A model generated the notes under the pieces. The model saw nothing but the letters and a program-made list of their open reading frames with translations, was not told the origin of the DNA and searched no databases. The position numbers were made by a program, and so were the translations under genes. Positions 23,671 to 36,600 of a stretch of DNA of 64,000 nt are shown piece by piece. Origin of the DNA: Arctopsyche grandis (taxonomy: Eukaryota; Arthropoda; Insecta; Trichoptera; Hydropsychidae); the NCBI RefSeq assembly GCF_051622035.1, contig NC_135357.1:16235001-16299000 (forward strand). The letters are read 5' to 3'. Every line of letters starts with the position of its first letter. The first letter of the stretch is position 1.

Positions 23671-24096
23671 AGGTGACCATTCGTATTGATTTTACCGGCA
23701 CATACAGTACTTCTTTTTTGGGTATCTACCCTGGTACGTCGTGAGATAAAACCATTACACTTATTTATATCTAATAGGTGGATTCAAATATTCAAACCTT
23801 CAGCGCAAATTATGTCTCCTATAAAAATACTGCCGAATTAGTCTAGAATTGTGTTTGTTTAACAGAAACAAATGCACCTGCCAAACCATTTTTTGTTCCG
23901 ATGAACAATATGTGGTCTAGTGATAAACCGCAATTGAATGTTTGCCAATCACTAAGTATCATTTTAACGAGTCTTCTGTAGAGTTTTACAAGAGCATACA
24001 TGAGAGTAGATTCATTTTTTCATAAATGTGCATCCATGATTCTTGTTTTGTAAATAAAGATGTCCTGGTTTTGTATTTGAAAAATACTAGTCACCT
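23671..24096. mobile_element. TIR DNA transposon remnant upstream of HMT copy 4
   Basis: Same element as at 15368-15819: ends AGGTGACCA and GTCACCT, TA on both sides, alignable over most of its length. It lies at the equivalent place upstream of HMT copy 4, so it was probably carried by the gene duplication rather than inserted twice. Confidence 0.6.
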
Positions 24097-24159
24097 TACA
24101 ATAGAATTATATATCCTCAAGTGAAATCGTATTTATTTTCACTATATATTCACAATATA

Positions 24160-24160
<1 letters not shown>

Positions 24161-24231
<71 letters not shown>
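24161..24231. repeat. (AT)n microsatellite
   Basis: About 70 bp of uninterrupted AT dinucleotides in the 5' flank of HMT copy 4. The homologous flank of copy 3 lacks it. Confidence 0.95.
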
Positions 24232-24234
<3 letters not shown>

Positions 24235-24475
24235 TTAATGCAAATATTATTTTTCAATGCACACATTCTTTATGTCCATGTGAAATCGTACCTAATATAT
24301 CATACTTGTTCAATTTTATTCGCATATTAAAAATATGTCTATAAGATCTTTTCTTTGGGTAGGTCAAAGGGTCCGGAATTATTTTTCCCAGGGCCCAAGA
24401 TCCTCTCGGCGGCCTTATATATTTTATATTCAGTCATCATTTAACAAACTTCCAATTTAGTTTTACAGTTTAAAA

Positions 24476-25862
24476 ATGAGTCTGGATATTAAGCTTATGA
24501 ATGGAGAAATGGGTAGGCAACTGGCAAGATATGTTGGAAAATTGGATATTGATCCAACATGGACATGTATATTTGTCCTCAAAAGACCCGAAGACGTCAT
24601 CAGTGCATATGCTGATTTCTTTCGGGGTATTTAATATTCTATTTGAATATACAGAAACACGTATATGAGCATATTATTCATTGATTTTTTTTTTTTTAGC
24701 TGGAGCAAAAATAATCAGAACGTGTACATATCGAGCATCAATTGAAGGATATTGTAAGTTTTTTAAATGTGATGAAGAATATGCAAAGAAATTGATCAGA
24801 AAAGCAGGAAAATTAGCATTGATGGCGAAAGAAAATTACGAGCAAGAATATTCAAGTCTGTATGAATGTTCAGTGAGATCGATCTATTTTTTTTTTCAGG
24901 TTAAATAATTGTTGTTTTTTTTATAGTCTTGGGGGCTAATCTGGCAGTCGTAGGTTCTATCGGCCCATACGGTGATTTCGTTGGTTTTGAACATATCCCA
25001 TTCAGTTCAAACCATGCGACTGCAGAAGTAATTTTCTTTAATTCGACAATAAATTTTAATATATACCCTGTAATTTTTTTTATTGAGCATATTTTTATTT
25101 AGTTTCTGACCGTTTTTGTATTTGGTAACTGACCAAAAATATTGTTATCAATTTTTAATATATATTTATACAATAATAAATGATTGTGCACAGATGATCA
25201 AAGAAAAGCACAGGGATCGCATAAATGAGTTGATGAAAGATGGCATAACAAAATTCGCCTTTGAGACTATACCATCTAGAAGGGAAGCACTGATAGTTGT
25301 AGATCTTTTGAGAGAGTATCCAGACATAACATGCTGGCTATCATTCGTGTGCTCTGTAAGTTAAATGTGTTAGTAAAACGATATACAATGGACTTTGATT
25401 AATAAGTTGTATTATTAGGATGAGACTCACCTTGTCAGCGGAGAAAACTTTGAGCAAACAGCTATAGAGTGCTATATAATGAATCCTGAGCAAATATTCG
25501 CCCTGGGCGTTGACTGTGTGAATCCAACATTTGTCAGCAATTTAATCAGAGGTATTAACCAAGGACGAACTGAGAACGATATGATCCCATTGGTCGTGTG
25601 TCCAAACAGTGGTGTAAGATATATCGCAGAACTTGGGCAAGTATATATTTATTCAAAATATGTATAGTGAAAAAATGAAGCACACTATTGTTTTCTCATA
25701 TTATTTAACAGGGCTGACTATCCGAATCTTCTTAAGCCCCTGCATGAATATGTTGACGAATGGGTGACATTGGGTGCCCGTTATATTGGAGGTTGTTGTC
25801 AAACAGATATTGAGGACATGGCTCTAATCAGAAAACAACTGGAGGACTGCAGAGATCCTTAA
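24476..25862 (+). CDS. Homocysteine S-methyltransferase-like, diverged tandem copy 4
   Basis: Six exons with the same phases as its paralogs: 24476-24626, 24700-24855, 24927-25027, 25194-25355, 25419-25636 and 25712-25862 (TAA), 312 aa with no frame break. Conserved: FETIPS, the zinc ligands Cys223 and Cys291-Cys292. Changed: the N-terminal DGG is NGE (residues 9-11), which removes the Asp that contacts homocysteine in the family; GVNC is GVDC; GGCCRT is GGCCQT; the DGSEYSG loop after GPYG is replaced (GDFVGFEHIPFSS); and the Trp after the last intron is lost. Intron 5 uses a GC donor (GCAAGT), as in copy 3. Either a neofunctionalised paralog or an enzyme losing function. Confidence 0.85.
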
Positions 25863-26727
25863 ATGTTTCCATTTAATCAATTTTATTAAAAGAAAAAAAA
25901 TATGTGTAATAGTTTTAATCCAAATATTATTCTACGAATACATATATATATGTATGTACTCCTATATATAAACCTAAATTTATACCGATACACGTGTATG
26001 TGTAATTATACAATAAAAAAAAAAAAAATAATAAAGCAATCTTTGGAGTGATTCATGTTATGTTTAATTTTATGTAAACACTGTCCCAAAACTTTACAAC
26101 AAATATTTATATATTCTATAGAAGTATACATACAACTGAATCAAAATTGTTTTACAATTTTCCAACAACAAAAAAAGACACGTCTATGAACATTGGTGTT
26201 GAATATTATTACAATAGTAAAATGACAATCAAATACTATTCTCTACAATATAAACGATAATACTATCAAATTTTATTGTTACATACATATTTACAGTTTA
26301 AACTTAACAATAAAGCAACTTCATTGAAAACACTGAACAAATTTCCACCTACTTAAGTTCATGAAGATCTTTATAAAAGCGAAACCCATGAACAGTGCAA
26401 ATATATAATGAAATTTACAAACAAAAATACTCCACTGCGGAAACAATAAATGTGAACGCAGATACAAATAATTACTCAAACAAATAACAAACCTGAAATA
26501 AAAACAAAGACATACATAACATATACTGCTGATCTGAACTTAATGATTAATCTTTAAAAATGGGTAATGATTGGTTGAACTTTAATTTTGGTCATATTCA
26601 CTTTCATAAAAATAATGTACACTCAAAATAAATATGTATGTATGTATATCGCACGAAAAACAAATTATTCAACTTGAGGTAAATGTATTCAACATTCCAC
26701 AAATATATTGCACACGATAAAAAATTA
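25863..26727. other. 3' flank of HMT copy 4; no gene seen
   Basis: Contains a poly-A region near 26010-26035 followed by sequence alignable with the 3' flanks of copies 2 and 3. After that the DNA is AT-rich with no recognised exon. Confidence 0.5.
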
Positions 26728-26981
26728 CTGGGGTGGAGACTAACCAATAGAAAAAACACCTGAATATTGATTCTAATACTTCCTTTGGCACAACAATACT
26801 AGATTTTGAGTTAAAGACTGCAAATGCCAAAAATCTCATTTTTTTAAACGCTCATATCTTACTAACACGAAGAAATCAACAAAAATCATTGTCATATTCG
26901 AATTTGGTGAGTCAAACTGAGTAAAGATTGTTTAGTCTCCGCTCCGGTAAGTAAAAAATGTGATTTTTTTGTTGTTCAGTG
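26728..26981. mobile_element. Deleted copy of the CACTG foldback element
   Basis: The right end TTTTTTTGTTGTTCAGTG followed by TTA, and the inner motif TTACTTACCGGAGCGGAGAC (on the minus strand), match the 42-43 kb foldback. The left terminus is shortened to CTGGGGTGGAGACTAACC, preceded by TTA. The 3-bp TTA flanks suggest a PIF/Harbinger-type target, but no transposase is present. Confidence 0.55.
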
Positions 26982-27923
26982 TTAATATCACTGGAATTTA
27001 TTTATTTACGCTTTAAAATCACTAAATCACACAATGTTACCAGTAGTTTTTATACCATATTTGTATTTTATCTACTAAAATTCTTTTTCTGTGATATCTA
27101 TGATACTTATATGTGCTTGTTTTTTTTTAATTGGCTATATTTTTTAATCTTTGTATTTAAATAAAATTAGTTTTTATAAGTTAAGGTTTACCAAGTGAAT
27201 AGTATGTAATTTTAAGTGTAAAGTAGGCGAATTAAAGTTCAGTGTACTTATTACTATGTATCTAAAATAAAAATTATTTTTTCCCATTTAAAAATTATAA
27301 TATTCAACAATTTAAAATATATAAAAACAGCCGACTATAAATTTTAATACTATGGGCTTAATACATGATGAAATTTTGAAGAGTACAAAAGACTACAAAT
27401 TTAAATACACCAAAATTGACAACACAATTACATGACAAAATTTAATATATTACTTTTTAGTGGACATAAATTATTAGCAATTTATGGGGGAATTGTAATT
27501 TTTTTTTATTATTGTTTTCAAAAAACATTAATTTCACTCATTTATATACATAATTACTTTTGATAGATTACAGCTAGAGTATATGATATATAATAAATTT
27601 AATTCAATTCCAATCATATTTCATAAAATTTTTGTTCTGAACACTTCATAAATATATACAAAAATTAGTATGTACTGACAAATCTCAACACACACACATC
27701 ACATACTGACCTAATATTATATAAACGGAATACTGGCAATACTCAAAAACAAAAATTTATTATAAAATTCCATCACAAAAAAATTATAAAATATTATCTC
27801 TTTCTTTATGGCAAGTGACAAAACGAATAAAAATAATTACATAATAAATCATAAGAATATATATTTACATATAATTCAGTCTTAATTGGATTTGTTCTAA
27901 AGTAAATTAATACATTAATAACG
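26982..27923. other. Presumed 3' UTR/flank of Pix; AT-rich
   Basis: No exon recognised. On the minus strand several AATAAA-type signals follow the Pix stop codon, so the transcript end is probably within this stretch. One short plus-strand frame here is low-complexity. Confidence 0.4.
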
Positions 27924-30900
27924 CTAGCAATTACTTTCTTTGGCATCACGTAAAATTGCACTATTTGGCTGCAGGGCTGGTATAGACAGCAACCTCTCCT
28001 GCCTTTCCTCATCAAATTCCAATCTCATTTGCTTTATTTCATTCTTCAAATGCTTGACTTCGGCCTGTAGATGAACCACCGACGCCCACAAACTCGAAGG
28101 ACCTCTTGCTGCATTGTGAAGGGGCAACGAAGGCGACCGCACCAAAATATCACTTCCGCCGCTCAAAATGACATCATCTTCCCAGTCTAGCTCATATTAG
28201 TTCAACGGTTATTATAGAATTCATAAATACTACAGATATTTATAATAATAATAGAAGAGAGATAGTCGGAAGGAAAAATAATCAATACAGATCCATTTTC
28301 GAATGATTCGTTTGAGATATTTCATCATATTAGATCTTTAAAATGTGTAAAGATAAAATTTTTGAGTCTTTATGATGCACTGTTGGCTAATAGAATATAT
28401 TGTGTAACTATGCAAAATAATTGTCATGTTATAACCTAAAGCTTTATCTCAACATTGATGCAATGAACTTTGGCTTTGATAGCCTTAAGTCGGTTACTAT
28501 AAATAAAGAGAAAATACTTTTATTGTGTTTAAACATAACCATTACAAGGAAATTGAGGTCACAAACTATTCAATGAACCAATATTGACACGGCATACGAA
28601 TCCCAAAAGCAGGACGGGAACACAACATGCATAAAAATGTAAAGACGACACATAGTGATAATAATACTTTATTTAATAATAATCAAATTTGCAAAAATGA
28701 ATAACTATGAACTTGTAAAAATTAATAATCTGAAAATAAATCCAATATCAATGTAAAACTGTAACAATTTTTATATATGTATGTAAGTATGTATAAGAGT
28801 GATTACAAATACACAACATATGTATAAGAGAAACGAATTATATCATGACTACATATATAAACTGCTGAAGTTAGATTTGTGAGCAGATATTAATATATTT
28901 ATATTTGAAGTAGCATATGGATAAATAATACGAAAGTAATACTTTAACTGTTAAATACTTTGAATACAATACTGTTACATATTTACTTCTTAAAAGCACA
29001 TATATTTTAACAAACAAATTTATTATTTTATTATGAATAATAAATAACATTCAATAAAATGCTTATGCGAGCAATATATAACATTGAGATTACGATTAAT
29101 ACGAAATATACATATGTATATATATATCATGAGTGTATGACATGACGGTTACGAGCTCAGCCGCGTATTAAAAACTTCAACCAAACTGGTAAAGAACCAT
29201 TTTGATAAACGTTGATAACATGCATGGCCGGCTCCTATTAATGGATAGTATATGTAGTTTAATAGAGCTGTAGGCTCACCAAAAAATGTGTATTTTAATC
29301 AAATATAGCAATCTACTACCAACATCATAAAGAATATATATATATATATATATATATAGATATATAAATATGTATAATCAATCACAGAAACATCATCTAC
29401 CTCATCGAATAAGGCTTATTTTTGGCACTTTTTTTCACTAAGTCTTTACTTATCATTAGTACAATTTGGTTTTAGTAAAATCATTCGAAAAACAATTCTA
29501 CTGCGGGTAAAAATTTCAACTCGACACAAAACACTATCGATTAGAGTAGGTTAGTGATAATAAATAGTATAGTATAAAACTTAAAGTATGAATTTTAACT
29601 ATCAACTAAATAAGATCTGTCTGTTAGAGTATGTACATATAATCAGTCAAGAGTTTGTTGAAAGTAATAGAAATTAAAAAAAGTAGTACAGTTAACCACA
29701 TGCGCCTCTTTTTTTTATATATGCATATAAAAAGAAAAATAGTTAGTATTTATCAAAAGCGAAAAAGTGTATATAGAAATACATACAATAACTACTATCA
29801 ATAATACTGTCAGCATATATGTATTATATAAAATTTCAAAGGCAACACCACAGTTGAAAACATAAAAAGCAGTCGAAAACCAGCAACAAACACACACACA
29901 CACACAAACATCAGTTAAAGTGACAATATTATCGAGTATAAACCATCCACCCTTAGTGCATTAATCAAAATGATGGGTCTTTCTCAATTGTTTGACGAAA
30001 GAGCCGCAGCACCAGGCGGATGCGAGCGGCAGAGACGGCGCACGGGCCGGGAGCAGGACAGCTCCTCGACCCACTCGTGGTCCACCCCCGCCCAGCAGAG
30101 GGCTGGAGGCGCATCTCGAGGGGTTTATGTCCAGGAGGGGCGCGGAACGCCTCATCGGACTGTTACTGTCGCAGCGGCCCAACTCTGCTATAGACGGGTT
30201 AGAACGGTTCAGTTTCAATTTACGTTCGGTTAATAGCTTTTTAGTCTCAGGCACTTTGCGCACACTCGCGTTGTTATAGTCGACAGGCATTACGGTGTTA
30301 TTACGTTTGACCTTGTTGTTCTTTACGTTTAATGGTTTTAAATTGTAGCACACGTCGAACTCGGACATGTTACAGTTCGGGTGAGATTTATTAGTTATGT
30401 GTGCGTGTGTTTGTACGTTACCGCACGACAAACGGCCCAGGTCTACTGCAGAGGACATCGTATACGGCCGCATGGAACAAAACAACCTCAATTGAGAACA
30501 CTTCACCTTAAACAATAGGCTGTACAACTCGAAAGGAAACATAGTTAAATCCAACCACAGCAGATTAATCAATTTTAACCGAGTAAAACCTCTTTCGATC
30601 CGGTCGGGATTGGGATATACATACGGTGTGACATGTTAGAGTGAAAAGGAAAAAGTCTACGGTTGAATGAGGTTTTACTGCATTACGCTAACTGTTTCTA
30701 GTTAAATATTTCATATTTTAAACTCATATATAGTATGTATGTATAATTAAGTAACAAACGCCAAAAAGGCAAAGCTATGGCACTAGCATCGGAGGCAACA
30801 TGAACTTTTTTCATTATAAATATCTATATTTTATTGCTTCACAAATTCTGATGTTATGAATTTTGTACTTCTTTTATCAAATATATCACAGCTATAAACA

Positions 30901-33607
30901 TATTTTGTGCAGAAATTCAAAACAAATCCATCATTCGCTGTGTATGTATATATGTATACGCATAATCCAATAAAGCATAACGTTACAATTACTCGTCTTA
31001 AAGCAAACATGATTTTTTTAAATATATATATATATCATTTATTAATGAATTAAAATTTGGTTTTTACTGAGATTATGCATACAACATATATACAATTTGT
31101 CTCCTAATTGACTAGTATGCTGTCAAATATCTTGTGAGTTGACTATTCGAGAAACCAACTAAAAATTCTGTGTCTTGATTTACTCTGGCGCCTTCTCGCT
31201 GACTCCATTATCTCCAGTGGTATATTTGGAACTAAGCCACGCAAGAAAATTTGGTTAGTATTCAATTCACTATTTCAACTATACAGGAATATTACAATTT
31301 AAATATAATTTTTTGCAACTTGTGAAATTAGTTCAAGCAATGTCTATCAAAACATGCAAAGTGGTTTTAAAATTATACTAAATATATATGTATGTATTAA
31401 TATATGTTACAGTCAAAGCGTATTATTACCAGTTGTGATATATTTCGACTAGTTAAATTATGTTTCATCTATCCCACATACATATTTCTTATGACACAAT
31501 TGATTTACAATAATAATGGTCAATATGTATTCAGTTCTTTGTTGTATTATGTTTCTTTCATCCACTATTTGAATACGATTCACAGAACATAGGCTTTCAA
31601 TGCGACCTGATTTTGAAGTATTTTATTCACAGTACTATATTCATGATAACATCACTTGACTAGTAATTTGAATCGAAAAGTCATATTTTTGTTTTGAATA
31701 CATTCTTGAGGTTATCGTAATATGAAACTCTTTTTCATAATTCATAATTGTAAGTAATATTTGACGCATTGTTGAAGCCTTATGTAAAAAAAAAAACTAA
31801 ATGGTAATATATACAATATATAATATAATTACGTTGAACTGTATTTCTGCCTGAAGAAACATAAATATTTGTTAATTTGCATTCGAATATGAATTATCTA
31901 AGCTACTAGATAAAATAACTATATATAACACAACTGGTAATAATACACTTTGACAGGAACATGTATGACATTCAACCCTTCGCCAGCAAAGATTCATTTT
32001 ATACAGAATAAACATATACATATAACATATTTAGACTTACTAGTATGATGGTAAAAAAAGTTAAACTGCTAGTTTATCTTTTAGATTAAAATTTTAATAA
32101 ACATTTAAGTACATTGTTAAAAAAATCTTATATTGCTTCACTTTTATACAAAGAATAACCTTCACCACCACAAATCAAACAAGCAACGACCCAAGCCCCA
32201 CATCGTACATCACCAATTATGCAATGAATATAAGAGTGAACCTTAATTTACTTGTTTTGTAAATGACTCATGCACATCAATCAAGTTACCCTCTAAAACA
32301 TTAAACTATTCAAGTCAGTATATATTTTATTCATTTGTTAAATATATAAGAAATTATTGAAATGATTTTTTTGTATTATTGATAAATTTAGAATTAGTCA
32401 TTCGCATGATTCATAAGATTCGATTTAAGTTTTCACTCACCAGAGTTAACGGTTTTTCGAGACCTGGCCGAAGTGCAGTACGCTTCTATCACACGTAAAA
32501 TTAAGGCATCCTCTTCAAAGGTGTTCACTTTCCTTTGCACTGGAGCATATGGATGGACATTTCCACCGCTCTCTTCTCCAGAGTTGTTTGTGGCTAGAGG
32601 ACGTAAAGGTGGTGCCGGACGTAAATTTCTTATACTCCACCCTGTTGAAATGGTGTTTTTTTTTTTAAATTGTTGAATTGAAACACAGAATCGAAGCTAA
32701 GACAGTATACCTTCAAAAGAATTGTTCGGTGCAAATTTTTGAGAAAAATCTGACATTTTTGGAGAAAAAGAAGACGCTGTCGTTCTCGACGAGTTAATCG
32801 GCGAACTGTTTTGAGCTAATAAAGTGTCGCAAGACGACTGGATCCAATTGTTTTTATCGCTTTGAAAACTCTTTTGCTTTTGTTGTTGATAAAGATACTG
32901 TGTATAACTGTGGTGATTGTTGAAAGAATGCGAACGCTTATGGTTAGTTCCTTGGTTTGTGGTCACGTTGTTTGTGGAGTTGTTCGTCGGGGACATCTGA
33001 AATTGAGCAAAATAAATATTTATAAATCAAATTAAATTCATTCAATGAAAAATTCAACAGTAACAGTATGTAAAAATACAAAAAAAAAATCTAATGACGA
33101 CAACTTTTATTATAAGAAATACTTTTTTAATAAACAAATTTATCAACAGAAAGCCATTGCTCACCATCTGTCTCAATAATGTACATATAAAATAATGTAA
33201 TACACAGTTTTTCATTTTTATTATTAAAAAAATATTAGTTATTATATATAAAAATCAACACTCTGTTAACATATTATGTATGTACAAATTTAGAATGATC
33301 CTGAAATTGAAAAGTAACTTACATACATACATACATGCATAAATGCATCAATAATGTATACTTATCGATTTTGTCAATATAATGAACGCTATATTTAATT
33401 AAAAAGTGACATGTTAATTCCTAAAAATAAACAATAAGAGAATGTTAAAATGGAGTGTCGCAGTTAAAGTCAGTTAGCGTGAGTAAAAATATCACAGGCA
33501 AGGATCAAACACTCAAAAGCACTGAGATGATGATTGAACTCTTGTCGTATTGCAAAAACATATACAAAAAGAAAGAAAAAACAAAAAAAAAAAGAAAACA
33601 ATGGTAC

Positions 33608-33648
<41 letters not shown>

Positions 33649-36600
33649 GCGTTCAAAATATTAAAAATATATATATATGTATTATGTATGAAAAAACAGT
33701 GCTCGTGCAGTTATCCTTGCCTGAGGTGATGACGGTGATGGGCAACTTGGCTTTCATCCACCAGTGCGCGTACAGGTCTGAACGGTACAGCACCCTTTCC
33801 GTCTGCGCGTTCACGACCGTCGTATACTTCTTCGCAAGATCTTCGCTTTTCGATCGAGTTCGGCGATCGTTAGTCGCTTCAGAATTATCCCTCGAAGTTG
33901 AAGCTTTGCCGCTCCTAGACTCGGTGCTCATTTTCCTGCTCGGCCTAACAGCCACCGTTTCAACTTGCTGAGGCGGCTCATCATCTCTTATCAACCGCAA
34001 ATGAAAATGTTTGCTTTCTTGAATGCTTATATTCGGATTGCTCCATCCGTGATTCAATCCGACTTGTCGTACGTTTTTCGGAGCCAGACTTTGTCGACTT
34101 GGTTTCCTATACAGTTTCGGCTTCATCGGTGAACGGTGAGCGTTTTTATCGAGGTCTACGGCAGCCGTAGCCGACGATGACGGAATACTTTTTATGAAGG
34201 TGGTAGTCACCGACGTGTGCGCCGAATCTAAATTTCCCACCATCATATTTTCTGAAGTGATGCTCGGTTGACAAGACGTTCTCGGTGTGGAAAACGGCGA
34301 AGTACACGGGCATTGCTCTTCGAATTTAGCTGCCTCTAAATCCAACATTAACCTATTCTTCATGTAGTTTATTTTACTTATCTCACCTGTGGACATGCTA
34401 TAGTCGTTGTATAAAATTTTGGTGGGACACGAAGTTTCATTCAGTGATCTTGTTTCACATCGAGAATACAAGGAGTCTCTACGGTGAAGGATTTCAGGTG
34501 AAGCTAAATTACAACTGCCAGCTACGCCAGAGTCGGAAGAGCGAGGACTATGACATTGTAATCTCTCACAGTAAGAACAATTTTTGTTGCCATATTCGTT
34601 AGACGAAACGTTGGTAAAATTACAGCTTACACATTTTCTAGAATCACTATCGGCATTTCTACTGCGTGAAACGTTCGGAGAATCTCCTTTGTGTAAAGTT
34701 TCTTTAGTAACGGATCTTCTTAGTTTCTTATCGGAATTTAACGAGTGCCTTTCAAAGTTCGACGTAGGACCTGGATCAATCAATTCATCATCGTTTCGGA
34801 ACATTGGAGGGGGATCTAAAATCATTCTTATAACAGTATCTTGACTCATATCGCTCGAAGTCGATTCAGATGTAGACAAACAAGGCGGTTTGAGATTGAG
34901 AACAACTTCTGAAGAAATTGAATTTGCAATTGGTATATTTTGAATGCCATCATCCGTTGAATAGTTCGATGCAGCTCTAGACTGATCGTCAACTTGAGCA
35001 ATATCCGAAATGGATGTTGTAACATCAGTTTTAACAATGTCTATGTTTGATGCTGGATTAGAATTCGCAAGTGTTGATTTATCATAAGGATACCAGCCGG
35101 GTGTACACACCGATGTCAAAGATGAGTCATTAAATTTGTTCGCTACGAATTTAGTAGGACAGCTGTGTCTCATTAAATTCATTCGACTAAATTTTTCATA
35201 ACCCATAGTTTCGATAGCCAAATTCTGATCCATATTGACTAAATCTTCACAGGCCATATACGGCTTTGAATTTCGACAATCAAAGCTGGAATTATCAGAG
35301 CTTTCGGAATACTGATTTATAAAACATAATGGGGTCCTAGTAGGAGTTTCTTCATTACTATCTAAAGATAAATTGGGCATGATTCTTATTACAGGCGGCT
35401 CTTCACACTGGTGGTCGAATTGATTTTTAATTTCATCAATTCCTTCGAATATTTCATGAGTACAATCGACCACGTTAGCATCTACATTATTACTATTTTC
35501 ATCTGTTTTACTTGTGTTATTGAAATATCTTATGTAGCCAAATGGATTGCTCGAAACATAACTACCTGCAGACGAAGCGCTTCCATGACTTCTTAAATCT
35601 AAAGCATCCTGTCTAGATATTTTACCATTAGCTACATCATATTCCGCTGACTGTTCGGGGCTACCAGACGAATCATCGGTTTCAGTTTCAGTATCGCTCT
35701 CTGACTCACTATCAACTAGCCCCTTATTATTTAAACGCAACGTCACTTGATTAGTATGACGACGTCTAAATTTCACTAAAGAGAAATTCTGAGGAGTTCT
35801 CGGCTCAATGTACAATAGTTGCTTTAATATATTTCGAGTGATTACTCTCAATCTAACTAATTTGGCGAAATATTTCGAAAGCGCAGCATACGGAGCAGCT
35901 GATGGATAAGTCGATGGCGGCAAAGTCACGTGATATAAGCTGTCACGAGGATTCCTCGGTTTATGAGTAGAATCTCTCGATGAAACACTTTGCTGTTCAT
36001 AGAACCACAAGAACACATTGAATATTCATGACGTGTAAAATCATTCATGGCATATTCAATTAACATACAATTAAAATGGTATGAATACGAGTAATAACAA
36101 TACCTGTGATAAAGAATGCGGCAAACTTCCTCCAATTAGTGTATTACGAACGCCAGAATTTGAATGTTGCGCTAGTAAACTGACCCATTTCTCAGCATCA
36201 GCATTACTCTGACAGACGGCTACAATACTATCAATTAAAGCACCCCTTATCTCGAAGGCATTTTTTCGTTTTTCAGTATCTTCTAATTTTGATACTGTAA
36301 TACCAGTCAAAGGCAAACATCCCTGCAAAAAGAAACTATCATGTCCTTTTGTTTTTTCGAAATAATTTTTCTATCAAGTAAACAAAAGACAAATATAATA
36401 TTACCTCGTATACAAACGCACTAACTCTCCGACTAACGGATAAGATCAGCAACGTAGATGGAAACAAGACAAAATATCTATCAGCATGAGTGTCTCCAAG
36501 TGCAACACCTCCCATATGTAATACTTCTCCTAGTGAAGCGAGATCTTTTGCTCCACCGACACCCTGCCACCCTCGCACTGCTCCAGTAACTACTTGCAGC

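Noticed and set aside
3001-25862. HMT cluster as horizontal transfer from bacteria
   Set aside because: Five spliceosomal introns at shared positions, host-like base composition and known insect members of the family make vertical descent the simple reading.
29970-30279. Two plus-strand frames of 87 and 95 codons
   Set aside because: Antisense shadows of the candidate Pix terminal exon.
33700-33720. GC donor joining the long Pix exon to the exon at 32996
   Set aside because: The phase would be 1, and the next exon then hits a stop within about 17 codons. Exon 6 to exon 8 in phase 0 restores the conserved protein without it.
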